Shown here: positions 1 through 6,151 of the stretch, one piece after another | How the letters are laid out: the number at the start of each line of letters is the position of its first letter | Numbering within the stretch: position 1 is the first letter of the stretch | Assembly (NCBI GenBank): GCA_027022775.1 | Contig: JALVXO010000093.1 | Location: 1-12,624, forward strand | DNA: 12,624 bases | DNA from: Campylobacteraceae bacterium | Lineage (GTDB): Bacteria > Campylobacterota > Campylobacteria > Campylobacterales > Sulfurovaceae | Direction of reading: 5' to 3' | Notes under the pieces: model-generated | The model's input: the letters and a program-made list of their open reading frames with translations, nothing else | Database searches by the model: none | What the model was told of the DNA's origin: nothing | Position numbers and translations under genes: made by a program

Positions 1-336
1 TCTGAACTTGGAGAACCTCTTGAATTTTTACGTCAAATTTCACCTGCAAACAATAAAGTGTTTAATCACTATCCGCGAGTAACAACACTGGTTTGGACTC
101 CTATGTCTCATGTAGACCATTATGTTGTAGAGATAGACTGCCTTCACTGCTGCCGTGCAAACAGATGGTGCTACAGTGTCAGAGGCAGACCGTGGAAAAG
201 AGTTAATGTGCACAGCACAAGTTACACTTTTGAGTGGGTAGGCGCACAGAAAGGGCGCTGGAGAGTGTGGGCTGTGCTTAAAAACGGCGGAAGAAGCCCC
301 AAAACACCTTGGCGCTATTTTAGATACACCAGATAA
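1..336 (+). CDS. C-terminal part of a protein with a fibronectin-III-like domain (5' truncated)
   Basis: The frame is open from base 1, so the gene begins outside the window; an internal GTG at 58 is not needed as a start. The visible 111 residues include a SPANNKVF segment, then TTLVWTPMSHVDHYVVEI and, near the end, WRVWAVLKNGGRSPKTPWRYFRY. A Trp-rich beta-strand pattern of this kind, with a 'W-x-P...Y-x-V-x-I' strand and a closing 'S-x-x-R-x-F' strand, is typical of fibronectin type III-like domains at the C-terminus of exported or surface proteins, for example after a FecR or LysM part. There are Cys residues in a DCLHCC cluster. The gene is separated from the polysaccharide cluster by about 390 bp and a hairpin, so it is probably a different transcription unit. 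The fold is an inference from pattern; its function cannot be told from this end. Confidence 0.7.
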   Translation, partial: SELGEPLEFLRQISPANNKVFNHYPRVTTLVWTPMSHVDHYVVEIDCLHCCRANRWCYSVRGRPWKRVNVHSTSYTFEWVGAQKGRWRVWAVLKNGGRSPKTPWRYFRYTR

Positions 337-360
337 AAGGCTCATCGCCAACAGACAATT

Positions 361-394
361 TTACGAAAAACAGCAATTTGCCTGTTTTTCGTAA
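361..394. terminator. Perfect 13-bp-arm hairpin, probable terminator
   Basis: The arm TTACGAAAAACAG at 361-373 is the exact reverse complement of 382-394, with an 8-nt loop. It begins 24 bp after the stop codon at 334-336. The right arm contains five T and is followed by TTT at 395-397. The stem is AT-rich and the trailing T tract is short, so it is a weak intrinsic terminator by usual rules. Its position at the end of one gene and before a non-coding gap is what supports the call. It could serve either strand. Confidence 0.45.
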
Positions 395-429
395 TTTAAG
401 CATAAACTTCTTTCTGCCCGAAACTTGCA

Positions 430-555
430 TTAAGCAATACTCTCTGTATCGACAGCAGGGATTGAGGTAAAATCTTTTGCCTGCACAGCTTCAAACGCCG
501 AGGTTATTTCGACCGCTTTGGCTTCGACCTTAAACTGCAGCCAAAATCTCTTTTT
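430..555 (-). pseudogene. Reverse-strand coding remnant or repeated element, 41 open codons
   Basis: Read on the minus strand from 555 to the TAA at 430-432, the frame gives 41 residues ending SAFEAVQAKDFTSIPAVDTE-SIA. Its composition looks protein-like and it is richer in GC than the flanks. There is no ATG or TTG in the frame and no ribosome site; a stop lies immediately upstream at 556-558. So it cannot be an intact gene as seen. It may be the surviving 3' end of a decayed gene, or part of a dispersed intergenic element whose translation only looks like protein. The hairpin at 361-394 lies just downstream in this orientation and may belong to the same unit. I do not recognise the peptide. 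Confidence 0.3.
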
Positions 556-650
556 TTAAAACATAGACAGACATATATTTCATTTTGGAATATTAAAAAT
601 AAAAAGATACAAAGATTTTACGGATATTTTTAAAAAATTTAAATTTGTCA

Positions 651-656
651 TATAAT
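651..656 (+). promoter_or_regulatory. Probable -10 box of the polysaccharide cluster promoter
   Basis: A consensus TATAAT lies 70 bp before the start codon at 727, inside the most AT-rich part of the gap. There is no good TTGACA at -35, but T-rich runs lie upstream, which is the usual picture for Campylobacterota housekeeping promoters. A second, weaker candidate is GATAAT at 678-683. All genes downstream run in the same direction, so this is the natural promoter for the first operon. Confidence 0.45.
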
Positions 657-726
657 CTGCGCCAGATATAAAAAAGTGATAATATATTTGTTAAATTTTA
701 GGTTTCTTTAGGAAAAAGGAGAAAAT

Positions 727-1362
727 ATGCTGTCAAAATTTAAAAATGTTTTGGTTTTGGCTCCGCATACAGATGACGGCGAACTTGGCGCGGGGGGAAC
801 TATAAGCAAGCTTATTGAACTTGGAGCAAATGTTTACTATTTTGCTTTTTCTACTGTAGAAAAATCGGTTCCAGAAGGGTTTCCTAAAGATATTCTAAAA
901 CAAGAGGTGCGAAAAGCAACTGCAAAACTTGGAATAAAAAAAGAAAATTTAATAATTTACTGCTATGAGGTTAGAAAACTTAACTATGTGCGCCAGGAAA
1001 TTTTAGAAAATTTAATAGAGTATAAAAAGAAAATAAAACCGGATTTGGTTTTAATGCCGTCGCTTCACGATATCCACCAAGACCACACCACAATCGCCCA
1101 AGAAGGAGTACGGGCTTTTAAAAATACTACGCTGCTGGGATATGAACTCATTTGGAACAATCTCTCATTTGATACAACTTCATTTGTAAAACTGGAAAAG
1201 AGACATATAGAGGCAAAATGCGAAGCGTTAAAAGAGTATAAATCTCAAGCTATGCGGGATTACATGAGCGAAGAGTTTATTTTTTCGCTGGCAAAAGCCA
1301 GAGGCGTGCAGATAGGATGCAAATATGCCGAAGCGTTTGAAGTGGTACGCTGGGTTATTTAA
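727..1362 (+). CDS. PIG-L (LmbE-like) family deacetylase
   Basis: This 211-residue protein carries the two signatures of the zinc-dependent PIG-L/LmbE N-acetylglucosamine deacetylase family. Near the N-terminus is APHTDDGELGAGGT (residues 12-25), and at 114-121 is HDIHQDHT. In the family, His14, Asp17 and the second-motif histidines (117/120 region) bind zinc, and the aspartates act in hydrolysis of the N-acetyl group. The first motif differs from the textbook HPDDE: Gly18 replaces the Glu, with Glu19 one step later. The length is normal and no signal peptide is seen, so it is cytosolic. The start ATG at 727 has a good AAGGAG site at 716-721 with 5-nt spacing. It is the first gene of the cluster, followed 32 bp later by a WbqC-family gene. 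The likely substrate is a nucleotide- or lipid-linked amino sugar (inference). Confidence 0.85.
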   Translation: MLSKFKNVLVLAPHTDDGELGAGGTISKLIELGANVYYFAFSTVEKSVPEGFPKDILKQEVRKATAKLGIKKENLIIYCYEVRKLNYVRQEILENLIEYKKKIKPDLVLMPSLHDIHQDHTTIAQEGVRAFKNTTLLGYELIWNNLSFDTTSFVKLEKRHIEAKCEALKEYKSQAMRDYMSEEFIFSLAKARGVQIGCKYAEAFEVVRWVI

Positions 1363-1397
1363 ACCCAAAATTTGCATTAAACAGTAAAGGAGATTTG

Positions 1398-2096
1398 GTG
1401 AAAAAAACAGTGGCTATTCACCAGCCTAACTACTTCCCGTGGCTTGGCTACTTTAATAAAATTTACAGAAGCGATACATTTGTATTTTTAGATGCTGTGC
1501 AGTATCCGCGCACAAGTTCGGGCAATGTGGTTAACCGAACCAAAGTGCTTTGCAGCTGCCAGGAAAAATGGCTAACATGCACTCTTGAAAACAGAAGCTC
1601 AAATATTAAAATTAAAGAGCTGCTAATTAAAGAAGAGAGCAAAGATAAAAACTTCCAAAAACTGGTGCAGTACTATAAAAAGAGCAAATATTTTGATGAG
1701 GTTGTAACTTTTTTAGAAGGGTTAATACTCAACAAAGAGTCCTATTTAAGCACTTACAATATAAATGCAATCAAAAAGATTGCACAAAAACTCAATATCC
1801 AAAAAGAGTACGCCCTGCAGTCGGAACTTGATACCTCTTGCTCAAAAGAGGATTTAATGATAGAGATAACAAAAAAGATGGGCGGAGAGATCTATTTAAG
1901 CGGAAACGGAGCCAGAAAATACCAAAAAGAGGAGAATTTTTTAAAGGAGGGGGTGGAGTTAAGATATCAGCATTTTTCCATAAAAAGTTATCAGCAAAAT
2001 GGGTGCAAAGAGTTTAAAGGAGGTTTAAGCGTGATTGATGCGCTTTTTAATTTGGGTTTTGAAGATACGGAGAAACTGATAAAAGAGATGATTTAA
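1398..2096 (+). CDS. WbqC family protein
   Basis: The N-terminus KKTVAIHQPNYFPWLGYF is the hallmark of the WbqC-like family, found in O-antigen and capsule clusters and of unproven biochemical function. The length (232 residues) is what the family normally has, and no signal peptide or membrane segment is evident. An in-frame TTG at 1395 lies only 2 nt after the AAGGAG at 1387-1392, whereas GTG at 1398 has a 5-nt spacing, so GTG at 1398 is chosen. It lies between the PIG-L deacetylase gene and the first sugar transferase gene, close enough to be cotranscribed. WbqC genes are often found together with deacetylase and acyltransferase genes, so a role in amino-sugar modification is plausible, but this is inference from context only. 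Confidence 0.85.
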   Translation: MKKTVAIHQPNYFPWLGYFNKIYRSDTFVFLDAVQYPRTSSGNVVNRTKVLCSCQEKWLTCTLENRSSNIKIKELLIKEESKDKNFQKLVQYYKKSKYFDEVVTFLEGLILNKESYLSTYNINAIKKIAQKLNIQKEYALQSELDTSCSKEDLMIEITKKMGGEIYLSGNGARKYQKEENFLKEGVELRYQHFSIKSYQQNGCKEFKGGLSVIDALFNLGFEDTEKLIKEMI

Positions 2097-2105
2097 GGAT
2101 TGACA

Positions 2106-2912
2106 ATGAATACCCTCTACATTAAAGAGGATACTGCCGATATTGGCAGAGTGCAAGGATTAAACAGAGTCAGCAGTAAAAAGGCAGTAACTTGTTCTTC
2201 TAATAATCTGCCGCAACTGTTGCTGGATTTAAATAAAACTATGCCCTTAAACAGTTTTGTAAAACTTAAAATAAAAGTTGTAAGGTTTAATCCTGTATAT
2301 CTTGGGATTTTTTACTACTATGGATTTGATATTGTTTCTGTATATGAAAGCAGCAATAGAGTAAGAGTAAAACTAAAAAAGATAAAAGAGATACCAAACT
2401 CTCTTCTTCCTAAAAAATACTCTTTTTTAATTAAACTGCCCCGCACTGGAAAAGGGGGGAAAAGAATATATGTCTATAAGGCAAGAAGCATGCAGCCTTA
2501 CTCTGAATATCTGCAAGATTATGTAATAAGGGTAAACGGTTTAAATGATGACGGAACCATTAAAGATGATTTTAGAATAACCAAAATAGGAAAGTTTTTA
2601 AGAAAGTACTGGCTAGATGAGCTTCCGATGGTTATTAACTTTTTTAAAGGGGATTTAAAATTAATAGGAGTAAGGCCTCTTGGGGATTCAATGCTTTCAA
2701 TTTACCCAAAAGAGTTTGTAAGATATAGAAACAGGTTTAAACCGGGGCTTATACCCCCTTACTATATTGACCAGCCAAAAAGCTTTGAAGAGTTAATTGA
2801 GTCAGAAAAAAGATATTTGCAAAAATATGAAAAAAACCCAATTAAAACAGACATTGAGTATTTCTTTAAATTTCTGAAAGCTTTGATTATTAAAGGGGTG
2901 AGAAGTTCGTAG
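2106..2912 (+). CDS. Sugar-phosphate transferase (bacterial sugar transferase family), copy A
   Basis: This 268-residue protein contains the core of the bacterial sugar transferase family (PglC/WcaJ/WbaP type), which moves a sugar-1-phosphate from a nucleotide sugar to the polyprenyl-phosphate carrier. Visible landmarks are RTGKGGKRIYVYKARSM (about residues 113-129), the PYSEYLQDYV stretch, and WLDELP with the catalytic Asp-Glu pair at 171-172, followed by FFKGDLKLIGVRPL. The usual hydrophobic re-entrant helix before the core is not obvious; the first 100 residues are instead a mixed, rather basic segment. ATG at 2106 is preferred over the in-frame TTG at 2100 because AAGGA at 2095-2099 is spaced 6 nt from it. 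That ribosome site overlaps the WbqC stop codon, so translation is probably coupled. From residue 39 on it is identical to the protein at 3098. The stop is TAG. Confidence 0.85.
   Translation: MNTLYIKEDTADIGRVQGLNRVSSKKAVTCSSNNLPQLLLDLNKTMPLNSFVKLKIKVVRFNPVYLGIFYYYGFDIVSVYESSNRVRVKLKKIKEIPNSLLPKKYSFLIKLPRTGKGGKRIYVYKARSMQPYSEYLQDYVIRVNGLNDDGTIKDDFRITKIGKFLRKYWLDELPMVINFFKGDLKLIGVRPLGDSMLSIYPKEFVRYRNRFKPGLIPPYYIDQPKSFEELIESEKRYLQKYEKNPIKTDIEYFFKFLKALIIKGVRSS
2220..2911 (+). repeat. 692-bp perfect direct repeat, left copy
   Basis: Bases 2220-2911 match 3227-3918 at every position I compared by eye, including synonymous sites. The match starts at a leucine codon within copy A of the sugar transferase and ends after the first two bases of its stop codon (TAG here, TAA in the right copy). 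Upstream of 2220 the genes still align in frame but have clearly diverged. The offset between copies is 1007 bp. Confidence 0.95.
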
Positions 2913-2978
2913 CGCCAATATTTAAAAAGTGTCATTTTTTGGCGAACTTATTAAAGAAATTTTATATTATAACCTGTT

Positions 2979-3031
2979 TAAAATTTCATTTATTGATTTA
3001 AATCAATAAAATCGGTCAATTTGAAATTTTA
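2979..3031. repeat. Nested inverted repeats around an FNR-type operator
   Basis: TAAAATTTCA at 2979-2988 is the exact reverse complement of 3022-3031. Directly inside the left arm is a perfect 22-bp palindrome at 2989-3010, centred between 2999 and 3000, followed by an 11-nt spacer before the right arm. In addition GAAATTTTATA occurs as a direct repeat at 2956-2966 and 3023-3033. The right arm overlaps the -10 region of the promoter for the second sugar transferase. Confidence 0.8.
2993..3006. promoter_or_regulatory. FNR/CRP-family operator (TTGAT-N4-ATCAA)
   Basis: The core of the 22-bp palindrome is TTGAT, then TTAA, then ATCAA, which is the full FNR-type consensus with both half-sites perfect. 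Its centre lies 30.5 bp before the first base of the TATAAT at 3030. That puts it at about -41.5 to -42.5 from the expected transcription start, the class II activation position for FNR/CRP-family proteins. The regulator is not in this window. Sites of this form are bound by FNR, ANR, DNR/NNR and relatives, so oxygen, nitric oxide or another redox signal could be the input (inference). Confidence 0.6.
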
Positions 3032-3035
3032 TAAT
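3030..3035 (+). promoter_or_regulatory. -10 box of an internal promoter for sugar transferase copy B
   Basis: A TATAAT hexamer lies 63 bp before the start codon at 3098 in a 185-bp gap. There is no TTGACA-like -35 sequence at 3007-3012 (TAAAAT), which suits an activator-dependent promoter using the FNR-type site at 2993-3006. The expected start of transcription is near 3041-3042. Confidence 0.5.
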
Positions 3036-3097
3036 GCTTTTTTCTTTCATTATGGCACAATACTAGTAAAGAAGCTACATTTTTAGGGAGTATAGAG

Positions 3098-3919
3098 ATG
3101 TTTTACACATTAGAGATTAAACCCGGCAACAATGTAAAACTTGTAGGCATAGAGACAAAATACAGAGGATACGGTTTAAACCATAACCGCTTAATAGTGT
3201 GCAAATCTAATGATTTGGCAGAAGTTTTGCTGGATTTAAATAAAACTATGCCCTTAAACAGTTTTGTAAAACTTAAAATAAAAGTTGTAAGGTTTAATCC
3301 TGTATATCTTGGGATTTTTTACTACTATGGATTTGATATTGTTTCTGTATATGAAAGCAGCAATAGAGTAAGAGTAAAACTAAAAAAGATAAAAGAGATA
3401 CCAAACTCTCTTCTTCCTAAAAAATACTCTTTTTTAATTAAACTGCCCCGCACTGGAAAAGGGGGGAAAAGAATATATGTCTATAAGGCAAGAAGCATGC
3501 AGCCTTACTCTGAATATCTGCAAGATTATGTAATAAGGGTAAACGGTTTAAATGATGACGGAACCATTAAAGATGATTTTAGAATAACCAAAATAGGAAA
3601 GTTTTTAAGAAAGTACTGGCTAGATGAGCTTCCGATGGTTATTAACTTTTTTAAAGGGGATTTAAAATTAATAGGAGTAAGGCCTCTTGGGGATTCAATG
3701 CTTTCAATTTACCCAAAAGAGTTTGTAAGATATAGAAACAGGTTTAAACCGGGGCTTATACCCCCTTACTATATTGACCAGCCAAAAAGCTTTGAAGAGT
3801 TAATTGAGTCAGAAAAAAGATATTTGCAAAAATATGAAAAAAACCCAATTAAAACAGACATTGAGTATTTCTTTAAATTTCTGAAAGCTTTGATTATTAA
3901 AGGGGTGAGAAGTTCGTAA
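3098..3919 (+). CDS. Sugar-phosphate transferase (bacterial sugar transferase family), copy B
   Basis: This 273-residue enzyme has the same catalytic body as copy A, with the Asp-Glu pair at 176-177 in WLDELP; residues 44-273 are identical to residues 39-268 of copy A. The first 43 residues differ, yet still align loosely: VCKSNDLAEVLLDLN here against TCSSNNLPQLLLDLN there. So the genes are old paralogues or had their 3' parts made alike. The start ATG at 3098 has AGGGAG at 3085-3090 with 7-nt spacing. Unlike copy A it follows a 185-bp gap with its own FNR-type promoter, and its TAA directly abuts the flippase ATG, so it is coupled to the downstream genes. Both copies presumably start repeat-unit assembly at the inner membrane; whether they use the same sugar is unknown. 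Confidence 0.85.
   Translation: MFYTLEIKPGNNVKLVGIETKYRGYGLNHNRLIVCKSNDLAEVLLDLNKTMPLNSFVKLKIKVVRFNPVYLGIFYYYGFDIVSVYESSNRVRVKLKKIKEIPNSLLPKKYSFLIKLPRTGKGGKRIYVYKARSMQPYSEYLQDYVIRVNGLNDDGTIKDDFRITKIGKFLRKYWLDELPMVINFFKGDLKLIGVRPLGDSMLSIYPKEFVRYRNRFKPGLIPPYYIDQPKSFEELIESEKRYLQKYEKNPIKTDIEYFFKFLKALIIKGVRSS
3227..3918 (+). repeat. 692-bp perfect direct repeat, right copy
   Basis: This is the right partner of 2220-2911. Recombination between the two would remove 1007 bp: the TAG of copy A, the FNR-type promoter region and the unique 5' end of copy B. It would leave one intact sugar transferase gene, with copy A's N-terminus, joined directly to the flippase. Confidence 0.95.
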
Positions 3920-5182
3920 ATGATGGCAAAACTTAAAATAAAATCGGATTTTACAAAAAATGTTTTAACATTAATGACCGGCACAACTGTTGCGCAAGCC
4001 ATCCCTATTGCGATAAGCCCGATTTTAACGCGCATTTATACACCTGAAGATTTTGGGGTGGTTGCGCTGTTTATGGCGCTTGTTGCCAGTTTTGGCAGTC
4101 TGGCAAACGGGCGTTATGAACTTGCAATTATGCTTCCTAAAAAAGAGGAAGATGCAATAAACCTGTTTGCTTTAAGTTTAATTATTACAACTTCAGTTTC
4201 TGTGTTTTTGTTTATTGCAGTTTTGCTCTTTAATGAAAAAATCACCCAGCAGCTTGGAAACCGTGAGATAGGGTTTTGGCTCTATTTTGCGCCATTTACT
4301 GTTTTTTTTGTGGGGCTTTATAACAGTTTGACCCAATACAACAGCCGGTTAAAAAACTATAAAGATATTGCAAAATCAAAAGTGGCAAAAGCGGTTGTTT
4401 TAGCAGCGGTGCAACTGGGCATAGGTTTTGTTAAACAGGGTGCGGCAGGGCTTGTGAGCGGGCAGATTTTGGCACAAATGGCTGCAAATTTAAAACTGCT
4501 TAAAAATATTGCCGCAAACAGGGAGCTTTTGGCAAAAATATCTTTAGCTTCCATAAAAAAGCAGGCTAAAAAATATATAAATTTTCCAAAATATTCACTG
4601 GGAGGGGTTGTTGCCGGTTCTCTATCGATACATTTTATCAATATTTTAATTTCATCTTTCTTCTCTGTGGCAACACTGGGTTTTTATGCCCTGGTACAAA
4701 GAATTTTGGGGCTGCCTTCCAGCCTTATTGGCGGCTCTGTCGGTCAGGTGTTTTTTCAGGAAGCGGCTTTAGAGAAGCGTAAATTTGGCAATGCTTTAAA
4801 TATTTACAAAAAAACTTTTAAAAAACTTTTAGCAATTGGAGTTCTGTTTTTTGGAGTTTTATACTTTACGGTTGAAGATATTTTTACTTTTGTATTCGGG
4901 CAGCAGTGGGCGGTTGCCGGAACTTATGCAAAAATTGTAATCCCGCTTTTTTTTATCCGTTTTATTTATGTCTCTTTAAGTGCAGTTTACGATATTTTTG
5001 ACGGTTTAAAGATAGAGTTTTTCTGGCAGCTGTTTTACTTTTTGGGATTGACAGCGGTGATTTATATTTTTAGAAACAGCGATTTTTTGGAATATTTAAA
5101 ATACTTTACAATTTATGGAATAAGCAGTTATACCATTTCTCTTTTTATTACATACCGTTTGGCAAAAGGAAACAACTCATGA
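3920..5182 (+). CDS. Wzx-like oligosaccharide flippase
   Basis: This 420-residue, very hydrophobic protein has the architecture of the MOP/MATE-type polysaccharide exporters, with membrane segments spread along its whole length. The N-terminal stretch TKNVLTLMTGTTVAQAIPI, followed by SPILTRIYTPEDFGVVALF and a conserved-looking NGRYELAIMLP, is typical of this group: 'LTRLYTPEDFG' near residue 40 is a recurrent family motif. Its job would be to flip the lipid-linked repeat unit across the inner membrane. The first ATG (3920) touches the TAA of sugar transferase copy B; a second ATG at 3923 is equally possible. GAGAAG at 3907-3912 may serve as ribosome site. It overlaps the next gene by 4 nt (ATGA). 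The length is normal for Wzx proteins. Membrane topology was judged by eye. Confidence 0.85.
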   Translation: MMAKLKIKSDFTKNVLTLMTGTTVAQAIPIAISPILTRIYTPEDFGVVALFMALVASFGSLANGRYELAIMLPKKEEDAINLFALSLIITTSVSVFLFIAVLLFNEKITQQLGNREIGFWLYFAPFTVFFVGLYNSLTQYNSRLKNYKDIAKSKVAKAVVLAAVQLGIGFVKQGAAGLVSGQILAQMAANLKLLKNIAANRELLAKISLASIKKQAKKYINFPKYSLGGVVAGSLSIHFINILISSFFSVATLGFYALVQRILGLPSSLIGGSVGQVFFQEAALEKRKFGNALNIYKKTFKKLLAIGVLFFGVLYFTVEDIFTFVFGQQWAVAGTYAKIVIPLFFIRFIYVSLSAVYDIFDGLKIEFFWQLFYFLGLTAVIYIFRNSDFLEYLKYFTIYGISSYTISLFITYRLAKGNNS

Positions 5183-6123
5183 ATTCAAAAGAGAAATACA
5201 GAAAGTTTTGCGAAAAAGAGCCCATTCCTATTTTTAGCCAGCACTGGTGGCTTGATGCAGTTGCAGGGGATAACTGGGATGTGGTTTTGTATGAAAAAAA
5301 CGGGGAAATTTGGGGCAGTTTGCCTTATATAATTAAAAGAAAAGCTATTTTTAAAATGGTTGCCCAGCCAAAATTGACCCAAAAACTGGGTCCATATATT
5401 AAATATCCAAAAAATCAGCGTTATTATAAAAAGCTTTCATGGGAAAAAGAGGTTATGAACGCTTTAATAGGGCAGCTTCCTAAATTTGATTATTTTAAGC
5501 AAAATTTTAATTATACCGTTACAAACTGGCTCCCTTTTTACTGGCAGGGGTTCAAACAGACAACCCAATACACTTATGTAATTGATAAAATAGAAGATTT
5601 GGATAATTTTTGGGAAAACTCTGTGCAAAAAAAGTCGAGAGTAGCTATTAAGAAAGCCAAAAAATTAGTTGATGTGGAAGAGTCCGAAGATGCAGATAGC
5701 TTTTATAAAATGGCAGAAATGACTTTTGCAAGGCAGAATTTAAAACTCTCATACTCCAAAGAGTTTTTTTTAAAGCTGGATAGAGCTTGCAAAGAGAGAA
5801 GCAGCAGAAAGATACTTTTTGCAAGAGATAAAAAGAGCAGAGAGATTCATGTGGGTTTATATATGGTTTATGACAGCAACTCAATTTATCTTTTGGCAAG
5901 CGGAGCAAACCCTAGTTTAAGAAGCAGCGGGGCGGAAAATCTATTGGAGTGGAATGCAATTGAATTTGCAGCAAAAGAGCAGAAAGTTTTAGATTTCGAA
6001 GGTTCTATGATACAACAGATAGAGAGCCACGCAAGGTCACTAGGATTTAAGCAGGTCCCCTATTTTCAGGTAACAAAAGCAACTTCGAAACTGTTAAAAG
6101 TTATTGAGTGTTTAAACAGATAA
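5179..6123 (+). CDS. FemAB/GNAT-like acyltransferase, first paralogue
   Basis: This 314-residue protein resembles the FemAB-like or BioF2-like acyltransferases of the GNAT superfamily. The first half contains FSQHWWLDAV (19-28) and NWLPFYWQGF (116-125). The second half shows the acetyltransferase pattern: basic KKSRVAIKKAKK (151-162), HVGLYMVYDSNSIYLLASGA, and LDFEGSM (271-277) near the end. In the family such proteins transfer an acyl or aminoacyl group to an amino group on a cell-wall or surface glycan. There is no signal peptide. The start ATG at 5179 overlaps the flippase stop by ATGA, with AAGGA at 5166-5170. A paralogue at 9759 shares the FYWQG and DFEGSM blocks. Its neighbours, a flippase and a polysaccharide deacetylase, fit re-acylation of a deacetylated sugar; the substrate is inference. 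Confidence 0.75.
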   Translation: MNSKEKYRKFCEKEPIPIFSQHWWLDAVAGDNWDVVLYEKNGEIWGSLPYIIKRKAIFKMVAQPKLTQKLGPYIKYPKNQRYYKKLSWEKEVMNALIGQLPKFDYFKQNFNYTVTNWLPFYWQGFKQTTQYTYVIDKIEDLDNFWENSVQKKSRVAIKKAKKLVDVEESEDADSFYKMAEMTFARQNLKLSYSKEFFLKLDRACKERSSRKILFARDKKSREIHVGLYMVYDSNSIYLLASGANPSLRSSGAENLLEWNAIEFAAKEQKVLDFEGSMIQQIESHARSLGFKQVPYFQVTKATSKLLKVIECLNR

Positions 6124-6151
6124 GCTTTAGTTAAATTTGCAGGGGGCTGGT

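Larger units (their letters stand above)
337..726. other. 390-bp gap without an intact gene
   Basis: This gap holds the hairpin at 361-394, a comparatively GC-rich block at about 401-545 that reads like protein on the minus strand (listed separately), and a strongly AT-rich leader from about 550 to the start codon at 727. The leader contains a TATAAT hexamer at 651-656 and a 12-bp palindrome made of two AAATTT units at 635-646. No tRNA, rRNA or complete start-to-stop gene with a ribosome site was seen. Confidence 0.6.

Noticed and set aside
454..495. Small hairpins in the 400-545 block (AGGTAAAA with TTTTGCCT; GCAGG with CCTGC)
   Set aside because: They are short, compete with each other and have no associated promoter or T tract; not enough for a structured RNA.
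2905..2947. Possible terminator after sugar transferase copy A: CGCCAA at 2913-2918 with TTGGCG at 2939-2944, or GTTCG with CGAAC
   Set aside because: The stem is short with a 20-nt loop or a bulge, and no T tract follows the right arm, so I could not support an intrinsic terminator.
3053..3068. Possible sigma-54 promoter: TGGCAC at 3053-3058
   Set aside because: The -24 half looks good, but the invariant GC of the -12 element falls on GT at 3066-3067, so the essential match is missing.
6137..6151. TTG start for the deacetylase at 6137
   Set aside because: It would place the AGGGGG ribosome site inside the coding region; ATG at 6152 is correctly spaced from it.
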